Shown: positions 1 through 7,139, counted from the first letter of the stretch. The stretch is 8,055 bases of DNA from an uncultured Veillonella sp. (GCF_905209685.1 NZ_CAJLUB010000086.1:1-8055); one strand, 5' to 3'. Notes: generated by a model not told the origin, from the sequence alone. A program made the numbers and translations.

Positions 1-278
1 TCTTCAAAAAGATTTTCGACAAATGTGATATGAAAATCACGTTGAATGCCATTACCCTGCCATTATTAGAAGCCATCGTAACGCGCAATACAGGTCATGG
101 TATCGATTTTAGTCGTGGTAATGGCTTTGATCAAAAGGACTCCAACTATATCATCATTCGTTACCTTGACTCTGGATTCTTCCTAGAAAAAGACGGTACA
201 GCACCTACAGAGTGGCAAAAAACTGCGGCTGAGACTACAGCTAAATTTAATTACGATGTAAAAACATTATTAATATAA
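1..278 (+). CDS. 3' end of an unidentified protein gene (partial)
   Basis: The reading frame is open from the first bases of the window to a TAA at 276-278, so about 91 residues of the C-terminus are visible. An ATG exists at 30, but no Shine-Dalgarno sequence precedes it and the frame stays open upstream (FKKIFDKCD before that Met). I therefore read this as the tail of a longer gene that starts outside the window. The visible part is soluble and mixed in charge, with no membrane segment, cysteine pair or catalytic motif I recognise; GHGIDFSRGNGF and YIIIRYLDSGFFLEKDG are its most distinctive stretches. It ends 32 bases before the peroxidase gene with no terminator between them, so the two may share a transcript. 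I do not recognise the family and propose no function. Confidence 0.6.
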   Translation, partial: FKKIFDKCDMKITLNAITLPLLEAIVTRNTGHGIDFSRGNGFDQKDSNYIIIRYLDSGFFLEKDGTAPTEWQKTAAETTAKFNYDVKTLLI

Positions 279-310
279 TATTAGTTTTATTGTGAAAGTT
301 AGGAGTTACT

Positions 311-853
311 ATGTCTGTATATCAATTTTCTCTGCCTAATAAGTCTGGTGAATTGCAATCGCTACAAAATTTTGAAGGCAAAGTTCTTATTGTTGTTAAT
401 ACGGCAAGTAAGTGTGGATTTACTCACCAATATGAGGGGTTAGAGGCTCTTTATAAGAAATACAACGAACAAGGTTTAGAAATTATTGCGGTCCCTTCCA
501 ACCAGTTTGGCGAGGAAGAGCCTGGTTCTAATACCGAAATTCAATCCTTTTGCAAGGTAAATTATGGGGTTACTTTTACTGTGATGGGTAAATCTGATGT
601 GCGTGATGAAAGTGCCTTGGATTTATTCAAATATATGATTAAAGAGCAACCATTTAAAGGGTTCCCGCCTAGTGATAAGACAGAAATGCTTACAGACTAT
701 CTCAATGGCATTGATCCTAACTATCTAAAGGACGATGAGGTAAAGTGGAACTTTACTAAGTTTGTTATAGATCGTAAAGGTAATGTGGTAGGGCGCTTTG
801 AGCCTGTTGTAAAACCGATGGAAATGGAATCTTTTATTAAAACATTATTATGA
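311..853 (+). CDS. Glutathione peroxidase family protein (probably a thioredoxin-type 2-Cys peroxidase)
   Basis: The 180-residue protein has the full length of a bacterial GPx/BsaA-type peroxidase, which reduces hydrogen peroxide and organic hydroperoxides in the cytoplasm. Visible motifs are NTASKCGFT with peroxidatic Cys35, the second signature PSNQFGEEEPG (62-72), and KWNFTKF with Trp146 and Asn147. Cys81 in SFCKVNYGV lies where the resolving cysteine of thioredoxin-dependent GPx enzymes sits, so thioredoxin rather than glutathione is the likely reductant (inference from the family). The catalytic tetrad is normally Cys-Gln-Trp-Asn. Aligned with the NQFG-x-QEPG pattern, the Gln position is Glu69 here (codon GAA), which is unusual. 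There is no signal peptide. The ATG at 311 follows AGGAG at 301-305. The gene ends before a strong terminator (955-990). The gene 261 bases downstream encodes a one-cysteine HxlR regulator. Confidence 0.95.
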   Translation: MSVYQFSLPNKSGELQSLQNFEGKVLIVVNTASKCGFTHQYEGLEALYKKYNEQGLEIIAVPSNQFGEEEPGSNTEIQSFCKVNYGVTFTVMGKSDVRDESALDLFKYMIKEQPFKGFPPSDKTEMLTDYLNGIDPNYLKDDEVKWNFTKFVIDRKGNVVGRFEPVVKPMEMESFIKTLL

Positions 854-954
854 TTTTGGCAGACGACTAAATTTTAGGGAATAAGTGACATTGATTTATA
901 ATATCTCTTGCTTCTTAAAAGTATTCGTTTAGTAGCGTACTTAGTATGGTAAAG

Positions 955-990
955 AAAAGAACCGCTAGTTTTGTAACTAGCGGTTCTTTT
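955..990 (+). terminator. Rho-independent terminator after the peroxidase gene
   Basis: Bases 955-970 and 975-990 are perfect reverse complements (16 bp, core AACCGCTAGTT) around a TTGT loop. The right arm ends in TTCTTTT, giving the U-rich tail, and the left arm begins AAAAGAA, so it could also stop leftward transcription. It lies about 100 bases after the peroxidase stop codon and isolates that gene from the HxlR gene. Confidence 0.85.
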
Positions 991-1053
991 GTGTATATAG
1001 TAATATTAGCGAACATAAATATTTGTACCCTAAAAAAAGATACCATAAAATGC

Positions 1054-1081
1054 TTGAAATAGTAAAAATATGTGATAACAT
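1054..1081 (+). promoter_or_regulatory. Weak promoter candidate for the HxlR regulator gene
   Basis: TTGAAA (1054-1059) is spaced 16 bases from TAACAT (1076-1081), which would start RNA about 25 bases before the ATG at 1115. An alternative is TTGTAC (1023-1028) with 17 bases to TAAAAT (1046-1051). A promoter is expected here because a strong terminator lies just upstream, but neither match is good. Confidence 0.25.
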
Positions 1082-1114
1082 TTGAATTATATTAGAGCGA
1101 AAAGGAGAATCACC

Positions 1115-1471
1115 ATGGCAGAGCAACTCGTAAATGTTCATGATTTAGTGGGCCGCTGTCCCTATGCAACGAGCCAAAAGTTATTAGCCGGCAAATGGTC
1201 TTTATTGATCATGCACGAATTATCTGAAGGTCCTGTGCGCTTCCGTGAGTTAGAGCGCCGCTTATATCCAATTACGCAAGCCACTCTTACTAGAGCTCTG
1301 CGACAAATGGAGGATGACGGTTTAGTTCATCGTGAAGTATATGGTACTATTCCACCTAAGGTAGAATATAGCCTTACCGAAGTGGGGGCAGAGTTTAAAG
1401 CGGTTCTCGCATCTCTTGAAAAATGGGGGAACCAATATATCGACTATATGAAAGCCGCTGGCCGCATTTAA
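1115..1471 (+). CDS. HxlR/MarR-like winged-helix transcriptional regulator
   Basis: The 118-residue protein matches the HxlR family (YodB, HypR, YtfH type): small dimeric DNA-binding repressors or activators that often sense oxidants, electrophiles or aldehydes. The N-terminal CP motif (Cys15-Pro16) is followed by the family core: KWSLLIMHEL (helix), GPVRFRELERRL and TQATLTRALRQMEDDGL (the recognition helix region), then VEYSLTEVG (wing). Cys15 is its only cysteine and matches the reactive N-terminal cysteine of redox-sensing members, so thiol-based sensing is plausible but not shown. The ATG at 1115 is chosen because AAAGGAG (1101-1107) ends seven bases before it; an in-frame TTG at 1082 lacks such a site. 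The peroxidase gene upstream is a possible target, and autoregulation is also common. No divergent partner gene is present, unlike many HxlR loci. Confidence 0.93.
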   Translation: MAEQLVNVHDLVGRCPYATSQKLLAGKWSLLIMHELSEGPVRFRELERRLYPITQATLTRALRQMEDDGLVHREVYGTIPPKVEYSLTEVGAEFKAVLASLEKWGNQYIDYMKAAGRI

Positions 1472-1489
1472 GAAGTGCCAGCGGCATTT
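1454..1489 (+). terminator. Hairpin overlapping the end of the HxlR gene, probable terminator
   Basis: GCCGCTGGC (1454-1462) and GCCAGCGGC (1477-1485) form a perfect 9-bp GC-rich stem with a 14-base loop that contains the TAA stop. It is followed by ATTTC rather than a long T-run, so termination may be partial. Its left arm is coding sequence. Confidence 0.5.
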
Positions 1490-1524
1490 CTGCCCTTATT
1501 ATGATATAAATAGCCATTTGTTTA

Positions 1525-1554
1525 TGCCATGTATTAAGAAAAATATGGTATAAT
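1525..1554 (+). promoter_or_regulatory. Extended -10 promoter for the MBL-fold hydrolase gene
   Basis: A perfect TATAAT (1549-1554) is preceded by TG one base upstream (1546-1547), the extended -10 arrangement. The best-placed -35 (TGCCAT, 1525-1530, 18-base spacer) is poor, as often seen with extended -10 promoters. RNA would start near 1561, leaving a leader of about 44 bases. Confidence 0.5.
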
Positions 1555-1604
1555 AAACAATACGAATGATATAAATTCTCAATAAATGAGAGGTATTGAT
1601 AATA

Positions 1605-2306
1605 ATGTTGAATGTTACTTTTTTAGCGCATAGTGGCTTTCTTGTAGACGACGGTAAGCGTTGCTATGTGTTTGATTATTATAAAGATCCTAACAATATT
1701 GTTTGGCAATTAGCAAAGCGTGGTCGTGAGCTTTGGTTCTTTGTAAGCCATGTTCATGCAGATCATTTTAATCCATCCATTACAGAGTTTGATGGTCCTC
1801 AAACACGCTATATTTGCCATCAAGATGTGCCATTAGAAGGGAAGGTAAAGAAATGCATTACCATGCGCCCAGGTCATGATGCTACATTAGATGATGTAGG
1901 CATTCATATGTATGGTAGTACCGATGAAGGTGGTTCTTTCTACGTAAAGACAAATACGGCTAACATCGATTCTGATTCTATTTTCCACGCAGGTGACCTC
2001 AACTGGTGGCATTGGCTTGGTGATACGCCAGAGAATAATGCAGATGCAAAGCGCATGGCATGGCGTGAGTTTAAAGAATTGGACGGTTTGTCTGTAGATG
2101 TAGCGATGTTCCCTGTAGATAATCGTTTGGAAGACGCTATGGAGTGGGGCGCCATTGAGTTTTTGCGCCGTGTAGAGGTGAAAAAAGCCTTTATTCCGAT
2201 GCATCTAAATGGACCACTATGGACACCATCTGTGTATTTTAAAGCTCTCTTTGGTGATGTTCCTGTGTGGGAACCTCAAAAAGAAGGCGATGAATGTACA
2301 TTTTAA
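1605..2306 (+). CDS. MBL-fold metallo-hydrolase
   Basis: The 233-residue cytoplasmic protein has the metallo-beta-lactamase fold signature SHVHADHF, with metal ligands His49, His51, Asp53 and His54. Further ligand candidates are Asp131 in FHAGDLNWWHW and His200 in FIPMHL, so a two-metal hydrolase site looks intact. The stretch GSTDEGGSFYV (104-114) with GDLNWWHW marks an uncharacterised subfamily, related to UlaG-like hydrolases, that I recall from clostridia and Negativicutes. The substrate is unknown. There is no signal peptide or membrane segment. The ATG at 1605 is preferred: GAGAGG (1588-1593) is 11 bases from it but only two from an in-frame TTG at 1596. The gene appears monocistronic, with its own promoter and 150 bases to the next gene. 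An annotation as a beta-lactamase would be wrong. Confidence 0.9.
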   Translation: MLNVTFLAHSGFLVDDGKRCYVFDYYKDPNNIVWQLAKRGRELWFFVSHVHADHFNPSITEFDGPQTRYICHQDVPLEGKVKKCITMRPGHDATLDDVGIHMYGSTDEGGSFYVKTNTANIDSDSIFHAGDLNWWHWLGDTPENNADAKRMAWREFKELDGLSVDVAMFPVDNRLEDAMEWGAIEFLRRVEVKKAFIPMHLNGPLWTPSVYFKALFGDVPVWEPQKEGDECTF

Positions 2307-2358
2307 CTGAAGTGTTAATCGGATGCTCTAGCAGATGATGGATACACATATTAAATAT

Positions 2359-2386
2359 ACTTTCACAAGTTGTAGTATGTGAAAGT
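2359..2386. repeat. Inverted repeat upstream of the DUF445 operon
   Basis: ACTTTCACA (2359-2367) and TGTGAAAGT (2378-2386) are perfect 9-bp arms around a 10-base spacer. No T-run follows, so it makes a poor terminator for the hydrolase gene. It lies about 75 bases before the DUF445 start and could be an operator or a weak 3' hairpin. A TATACT -10-like sequence (2356-2361) overlaps its left arm but lacks a recognisable -35. I see no better promoter in 2307-2458. Confidence 0.4.
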
Positions 2387-2458
2387 TCGTGGCCTCTATG
2401 GTCACTACGTTATATGGGGAGAGTCTGTATACGTAATTTAGTAAGTTAGGATCAAGTG

Positions 2459-3694
2459 ATGATGAAAACTAAACCAGTGGCAACCACCCTATTGGTTGTC
2501 ATGGCTATTATATTTTTAATTTCATATCCACAACGGCAAGATATGTTTTGGGCATTTATCATGCACGTATCTGGGGCCGCTATGATCGGTGGCTTGGCGG
2601 ATTGGTATGCGGTGACGGCGCTCTTTACAAAACCTTTGGGGATACCTTTTAAGACTGCTATCTTACCACGCAGTAAGGAACGTCTTATACAAATGGGGCG
2701 CACTATGCTCAGTGAAGAGTTATTGCGCGTGCCTCAAATGTACTATGCCATCAAAAAAGAACGGGTTATGGTCCGCATTATTGAATACGGCATGAGCGAT
2801 GTAGGACAAGACCAAATGCGGGATATTTTGTACGGTGTAGGGAATCAGGTATTATCCCATATGGATATTGAACCTATGCGTCAGGAAATCAATAAAGCCA
2901 TATACAAAGGCGTTACAAACTGGAAGGCGACACCGCTCGTTATCTTGTTTGGCCGCTGTATGTTAGAACGCCATACGGCGAGTATTTTCTGGCTTTACTT
3001 TAATCGTACTTGTCAGCGCGTCATTGCATCAAATCAGGTATATCCGTACTTGTACCGCGTAATGTTAGACATTATGAAAACCTATACGAAGGATTCCTTC
3101 TTCCGTGAATTGGCTATTGCCTTTGGCGGGGATGGGCTTTCACCAGAACGATTGGTAGAAACAGTACAGAAAAAGGCTGTTCAATTCCTTAAGGATAATG
3201 AGTCCATCGACTCTGATTTAGGTCGTTACGTATGGGGCCAAGCCATTCGTTTCTTCAATAATTTGGAAACCAATGCAGAGTGGCAAGCATTCATCGAAGA
3301 GCATAAGGATCAATGGATTAAGATGGTTCTCGAAGAATGGGAAGGCAAGCTCATCGATGGTGATACTGTGGACTGGAAACGTCTCATGGATATCGTTATC
3401 GGTCGCTTTAATGTGCTCGGCACAGAGATTTTGCTGAACCCAGACAAGCAAGCGCCCTTTGAACGATTCTTCTTGTTACGCAGCATTCCGTGGTTACAAA
3501 AATTAAACCCTCTCATCGATAAGGTGGTAGGGCAGGAATTATCTCGTTACTCCCCTGATGAAATCACCCAAATTGTACGAGGTAAGATGTACTATGACCT
3601 TCAAATGGTTCGTATCAATGGTTCCCTCGTAGGGGCTGTTTTAGGTGGTATATTCTACGGTTTATATCTTTTGGTAGAGGGGGTGCTCAAATGA
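2459..3694 (+). CDS. DUF445 family membrane protein (first of a tandem pair)
   Basis: The protein is about 411 residues and belongs to the DUF445 family (YjiN/YheB-like), whose function is not established. A hydrophobic segment at about 8-24 is followed by a second at 30-56 that carries the family motif GGLADWYAVTALF-x-KPLG (44-61) and then ILPRSKERL. The long middle (about 75-380) is soluble and helical. A C-terminal segment, RINGSLVGAVLGGIFYGLYLL, is again hydrophobic, suggesting anchorage at both ends with the middle on one side of the membrane. The start is ambiguous: GTG 2456, ATG 2459 and ATG 2462 are consecutive in-frame codons. TTAGGA (2446-2451) is weak but best spaced for 2459. The stop overlaps the start of the paralogue downstream by four bases, so the two are co-translated. 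Confidence 0.9.
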   Translation: MMKTKPVATTLLVVMAIIFLISYPQRQDMFWAFIMHVSGAAMIGGLADWYAVTALFTKPLGIPFKTAILPRSKERLIQMGRTMLSEELLRVPQMYYAIKKERVMVRIIEYGMSDVGQDQMRDILYGVGNQVLSHMDIEPMRQEINKAIYKGVTNWKATPLVILFGRCMLERHTASIFWLYFNRTCQRVIASNQVYPYLYRVMLDIMKTYTKDSFFRELAIAFGGDGLSPERLVETVQKKAVQFLKDNESIDSDLGRYVWGQAIRFFNNLETNAEWQAFIEEHKDQWIKMVLEEWEGKLIDGDTVDWKRLMDIVIGRFNVLGTEILLNPDKQAPFERFFLLRSIPWLQKLNPLIDKVVGQELSRYSPDEITQIVRGKMYYDLQMVRINGSLVGAVLGGIFYGLYLLVEGVLK

Positions 3695-5004
3695 TTCAGT
3701 ATTTGAAATCCCTCACCTTGCGGCAACGTGCTAATGGTATTCTTGGCTTGACCGCTGTATTGTACTGTTTTGTTTTCATAGGTCAATTTTTCTATGGTCG
3801 TGAAAGTTGGTATCAGCCTCTTTATTGGGCTGTGCAGTCAGCACTTATCGGCAGTGTGGCGGACTGGTTTGCCGTAACTGCATTGTTCCGTAAGCCACTA
3901 GGTTTTCCATATCATACAGCGTTAATTCCTCGCAATAAAGATCGCCTTATCAACGGTGTTATCAAGCTCGTTGAGACAAAGATGCTTACCAAGGAACGGT
4001 GCAAAGTATTGTTGAGCAATGTTCAATTTGTACCATTATTTGAAAAATTCTTGTTATCTCCAGAAGGGCAACGGGCAGCGCGCCTTGTGATACATCAAGG
4101 GCTACATCTGTTGTGGAAATCTCAAACGAACGAGGAATGGGCACAATGGGGGGCAAAACGCATCCGTGGATTGCTTCAAAAGCATTCCCTAGTACCGGTT
4201 TTGAAACACGTATTGCTCGACTTATGTGAACATAATCGCTATGAAGGTATGGTTGTACAGGTATTGAATGTAATTCAAGAACGTATTAACCATCCAGCTA
4301 TGGTTACGTGGCTTACAGCGGTTGTAGCAGAAGAGGCGCATAAGAAAAAGCGAAAAGGCTTCTGGTCTGATTTCCTCATCTCTATGTCTGAAGCGACCGA
4401 TGTGGTGAACTACAAAGAACTGGCGCAAGCTATTGTTCAAGAGGCCTATGCGATGCTTGAAAATTGGAAGCGTCCGAATAGTCCTGAACGGACTGCATGG
4501 CTTCGCCAATGGGTAGACCCAATTCGTCATATAGAAGAGAATCGCGAGGTTTGTGATGCTCTTGATGAAGCGTGGGAACGCTGGATTCGCGAACAAGATT
4601 GGGAATCTGTCATTGAGAACCATTTATGCCCTTATGTAGAGGAACTATTACTTGTAGGGGATGAAAATGGAGAAACACCTGCACAAGTCCTCGTAAATAT
4701 TGCCCTTGAATTGTGGGCTGTATACGGTCAATCCGAAGATTTGAGAAATCGTATTGAAGATACATTGCACAATATTGGCATATACGTGCTTGAACAAGGC
4801 TATGACCTTATTGAAACTATCATACGCCAGGTTCTAGGCGGTCTTAGCTCAGAGAAGTTTATCTACTTCATCGAATCTAAGGTAGAGGATGACCTCAGCT
4901 GGATCCGTATCAATGGTGCCATTGTTGGTGCTATTGCAGGGCTCGTTGTATGGACCTTCCTAGAATATGTGTATATGCCATTATGGCAACAATTCATAGG
5001 CTAA
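3691..5004 (+). CDS. DUF445 family membrane protein (second of a tandem pair)
   Basis: The 437-residue paralogue of the preceding protein has the same layout. It has a hydrophobic segment at about 15-34, the motif GSVADWFAVTALFRKPLG (54-71) followed by ALIPRNKDRL, and a long soluble, Trp- and Glu-rich helical middle. The C-terminal membrane segment begins WIRINGAIVGAIAG. Similarity to its neighbour is clear only in these end motifs; the middles have diverged, which suggests an old duplication and perhaps a heteromeric complex (inference). The ATG lies in an ATGA overlap with the upstream stop codon, so translation is probably coupled. The upstream GAGGGGG-like stretch (3676-3682) can act as ribosome binding site. 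The gene ends 35 bases before a strong bidirectional terminator. Molecular function is unknown for the family. Confidence 0.92.
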   Translation: MIQYLKSLTLRQRANGILGLTAVLYCFVFIGQFFYGRESWYQPLYWAVQSALIGSVADWFAVTALFRKPLGFPYHTALIPRNKDRLINGVIKLVETKMLTKERCKVLLSNVQFVPLFEKFLLSPEGQRAARLVIHQGLHLLWKSQTNEEWAQWGAKRIRGLLQKHSLVPVLKHVLLDLCEHNRYEGMVVQVLNVIQERINHPAMVTWLTAVVAEEAHKKKRKGFWSDFLISMSEATDVVNYKELAQAIVQEAYAMLENWKRPNSPERTAWLRQWVDPIRHIEENREVCDALDEAWERWIREQDWESVIENHLCPYVEELLLVGDENGETPAQVLVNIALELWAVYGQSEDLRNRIEDTLHNIGIYVLEQGYDLIETIIRQVLGGLSSEKFIYFIESKVEDDLSWIRINGAIVGAIAGLVVWTFLEYVYMPLWQQFIG

Positions 5005-5039
5005 AAATTAAATGCTTAATAATTAAGCGCTTCATAATA

Positions 5040-5068
5040 AAAGGGACTGACCGTTGGTCAGTCCCTTT
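5040..5068. terminator. Bidirectional terminator between convergent operons
   Basis: AAAGGGACTGACC (5040-5052) and its exact complement (5056-5068) form a 13-bp stem with a GTT loop. A/T runs on both outer sides allow it to end the DUF445 transcript rightward and the kinase transcript leftward. It sits three bases from the kinase stop codon. A small AT-rich inverted repeat, GCTTAA-TAA-TTAAGC (5014-5028), lies just before it. Confidence 0.9.
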
Positions 5069-5071
5069 AGT

Positions 5072-6487
5072 TTATTCTTCTGTTCTGTTGTACGGTAATC
5101 GTACTGTAAATGTAGTTTTTACTTGTGGCTCGCTTGTGGCTGTTACTGTGCCGTGGTGTAAGCTAATAACTTTATTTACAAAGTATAAGCCAAGTCCAAT
5201 ACCGTGATTTGATTTCTTATTTCGAGATTGCTCTGTTTGGTACATGCGATCCCAAATATGCTCAAGGTTTTCTGGCTCGATACCGATGCCGTTATCTGTT
5301 ACCGTAATAACAAGTTCACCGCCGGCAAGCTTGGCTGAAATGTCGATGGTGGAATTCGTAAACTTGATAGCATTGTCCACCAAGTTTGTAATGGCACGAC
5401 GTAAGGACACTTCATGAGCCACGATACTCATATGCGGTTGAATATTGGAGGTGATGGAAATCCTTTTTTCTGTATTCTCTGCAACGAGTCGCGTATAGTC
5501 ATGAACCATATTGGTTAACATCAACGATACATCTACAGGTGCTAAGTTGAGTTCATGCGCATTCTCTAGGCGTGCTACATCGAGCAATTGACTTACGAGG
5601 TTAGTCATAAACTTGGCTTGTTCTAAGATATGTGTTAAGCCTTCTCGTAAATCGTCCTCTGTACGGCCGTATTTTAAAGCGAATTCACTTTCTGCTTTGA
5701 TAACAGCAATTGGTGTACGCAACTCATGAGATACGTCAGAACTAAACTGTTTTTCCCGATTAGAGGAGTCTTCCAGACCTGAAATCATGCGGTTAAACGT
5801 GGTGGTAAGCTCGTAGATTTCATCGCGCGCAGTACGAACAGGAATATCAATACGGCGGCTCAAGTCATTGTTCTTACCGATAACCTTAGCTGTTTTCGTC
5901 AAGGTTCGGACCGGCTTGAGGCCTTTTTTGATGAATAGATAACCACCTAGTGATGAAATCAACAAGAAGATAACATCACCTAATAATAAACTATATAGTA
6001 GGTTTTCTGTCTTTTTAGACGCTGTTTTTACCTTTGTAACAGCACGCAAAATACCACGATAGTTTGGTTCATTAACCGGCGTATCGTAGTAATAGAAGGT
6101 GTCGTCACCTACAGCAATTTCTCCAACCTGTCCTAAGGAGAGGACTGTTTGGTTTGGGAAACCGTCTGGTAAGGCGCCTTTAATAATATAGCCGTCTTGG
6201 GTGGAAACAAAGAAGAATGTATTATCTTGGTACGGTTTAAATTTGCGAATATCCGTAGCCATGATCATTGCTTGCTGCTGCAAGCGCTCACGTACTTCTT
6301 TGTTATCGGACTCGTGCGTATATGCATAAATCCATGCAGAGGCAACCATCAAAATGATGAGCAAAAAGATGGTATACCAAGACATAATTTTAAAAGTGAG
6401 GGGCAGCCGATTAAATAAATCGGTAGCTGCCCCAGACATGGTGTCTAGATCTCGGTGAGGATCATTAGTTTTCTGTTTTGAGGACAT
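5072..6487 (-). CDS. Two-component sensor histidine kinase (HAMP, HisKA, HATPase)
   Basis: The 471-residue membrane kinase autophosphorylates on a histidine and passes the phosphate to the regulator encoded just upstream. Order of parts: cytoplasmic N-terminus (1-33), membrane segment 1 (about 35-56), an extracytoplasmic sensor region of about 100 residues (57-160), membrane segment 2 (about 163-186), HAMP linker (about 187-239), HisKA with SDVSHELRTP (His254), then the ATP-binding domain. The latter shows the N box NLVDNAIKF (368-376), G1 DNGIG (398-402), F box IWDRMYQ and G2 HGIGLGL (428-434). All catalytic boxes are intact. The sensor region matches no domain I can name, so the stimulus is unknown. 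The ATG at 6487 is supported by GGAG six bases upstream and lies inside the end of the regulator gene, so translation is coupled. An internal Met17 lacks a ribosome binding site. Confidence 0.95.
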   Translation of the reverse strand: MSSKQKTNDPHRDLDTMSGAATDLFNRLPLTFKIMSWYTIFLLIILMVASAWIYAYTHESDNKEVRERLQQQAMIMATDIRKFKPYQDNTFFFVSTQDGYIIKGALPDGFPNQTVLSLGQVGEIAVGDDTFYYYDTPVNEPNYRGILRAVTKVKTASKKTENLLYSLLLGDVIFLLISSLGGYLFIKKGLKPVRTLTKTAKVIGKNNDLSRRIDIPVRTARDEIYELTTTFNRMISGLEDSSNREKQFSSDVSHELRTPIAVIKAESEFALKYGRTEDDLREGLTHILEQAKFMTNLVSQLLDVARLENAHELNLAPVDVSLMLTNMVHDYTRLVAENTEKRISITSNIQPHMSIVAHEVSLRRAITNLVDNAIKFTNSTIDISAKLAGGELVITVTDNGIGIEPENLEHIWDRMYQTEQSRNKKSNHGIGLGLYFVNKVISLHHGTVTATSEPQVKTTFTVRLPYNRTEE

Positions 6488-7139
6488 ACCCTACTCCACG
6501 AACTGTTTGAATGAGTTTTACATTCTCGTCAGTATCGATCTTTTTACGTAAATCTTTGATGTATACATCGATAAGATTAGAGTAGCTTTCATAGTCGTAT
6601 TCCCAAACATGGTCAAGAATTTGTTGACGGGATAATACGATGTTTTCGTTACTTGCTAAATAGAATAAGAGGTCGAATTCTTTAGCAGTCAATGTGATTG
6701 TTTCACCGTCGCGTTTAACAGTACGTTGAGGCACATTAATTGTAAGTGGACCTACGTGGATATCGTTTTGTGCGTGGCGCGCATTACGACGAGCCAATGC
6801 ATAAATACGAGCCGTTAATTCTTCAAGATCGAAAGGTTTTACAAGGTAATCGTCAGCGCCTGTGTTGAGGCCTGTAACTTTATCTTGTAAGGAATCTTTT
6901 GCAGTTAAAAGCAATACAGGTGTTGTATTACCGTCGTTGCGCATTTGTGCAAGAGCGCTAATGCCGTCAAGGACTGGCATCATGATATCCATAACGATAA
7001 CGTCATAGCTAGATGTATTTACATAATCGATGGCTTGTTGACCATTGAAGCATGTATCAACTGTCATATTCTCTGCACGCAAATATTTGGCCGTAATGCC
7101 ATTCAGCATTTCTTCGTCTTCTACAAGTAAAATTTTCAT
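6465..7139 (-). CDS. OmpR/PhoB-family response regulator
   Basis: The 224-residue cytoplasmic transcription factor has a receiver domain (1-118) and a winged-helix DNA-binding domain (about 127-222). Receiver residues are complete: acidic pair Glu7-Asp8, phosphoacceptor Asp51 in VIVMDIMMP, Thr79 and Lys101 in LVKPF. The effector domain shows LTAKEFDLLFYLASN and the recognition region SNLIDVYIKDLRKKI, ending TVRGVGYVL, all typical of the OmpR group. AAGGAG stands eight bases before the ATG at 7139. It is the first gene of a two-gene operon; the kinase gene starts 23 bases before its stop, so the two form a cognate pair. Inverted repeats around its promoter suggest autoregulation. Targets are unknown. 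It cannot be assigned to a named system such as PhoPR or CzcRS from sequence alone. Confidence 0.97.
   Translation of the reverse strand: MKILLVEDEEMLNGITAKYLRAENMTVDTCFNGQQAIDYVNTSSYDVIVMDIMMPVLDGISALAQMRNDGNTTPVLLLTAKDSLQDKVTGLNTGADDYLVKPFDLEELTARIYALARRNARHAQNDIHVGPLTINVPQRTVKRDGETITLTAKEFDLLFYLASNENIVLSRQQILDHVWEYDYESYSNLIDVYIKDLRKKIDTDENVKLIQTVRGVGYVLKTEN

Noticed and set aside
30..278. Complete 82-residue small protein starting at the ATG at 30
   Set aside because: There is no Shine-Dalgarno sequence before the ATG and the frame is open upstream to the window edge, so it is better read as the end of a longer gene.
931..941. AGTA-GCG-TACT dyad as an HxlR operator
   Set aside because: It is only four bases per arm and lies upstream of a strong terminator, in the 3' untranslated part of the peroxidase transcript.
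1082..1114. TTG start giving an 11-residue longer HxlR protein
   Set aside because: AAAGGAG at 1101-1107 is correctly placed for the ATG at 1115, and the extra residues are not typical of the family.
1596..1604. TTG start for the MBL-fold hydrolase
   Set aside because: The ribosome binding site would be only two bases away; the ATG at 1605 has workable spacing and gives the usual family N-terminus.
1887..2204. - strand open frames inside the MBL hydrolase gene
   Set aside because: They lie opposite a clear coding region, carry no domain features and have no upstream signals.
2338..2382. 14-codon leader peptide starting with the ATG at 2338
   Set aside because: There is no ribosome binding site and no run of regulatory codons; a frame this short is expected by chance.
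4222..4623. 133-codon - strand open frame inside the second DUF445 gene
   Set aside because: It is a shadow of a well-supported gene, with no recognisable motif or ribosome binding site.
4950..5207. + strand open frame spanning the end of the DUF445 gene and the end of the kinase gene
   Set aside because: It crosses a strong bidirectional terminator and overlaps two real genes.
6392..6439. Internal start (Met17) for the histidine kinase
   Set aside because: No ribosome binding site precedes it, whereas the ATG at 6487 has a well-spaced GGAG and gives the common coupled overlap.
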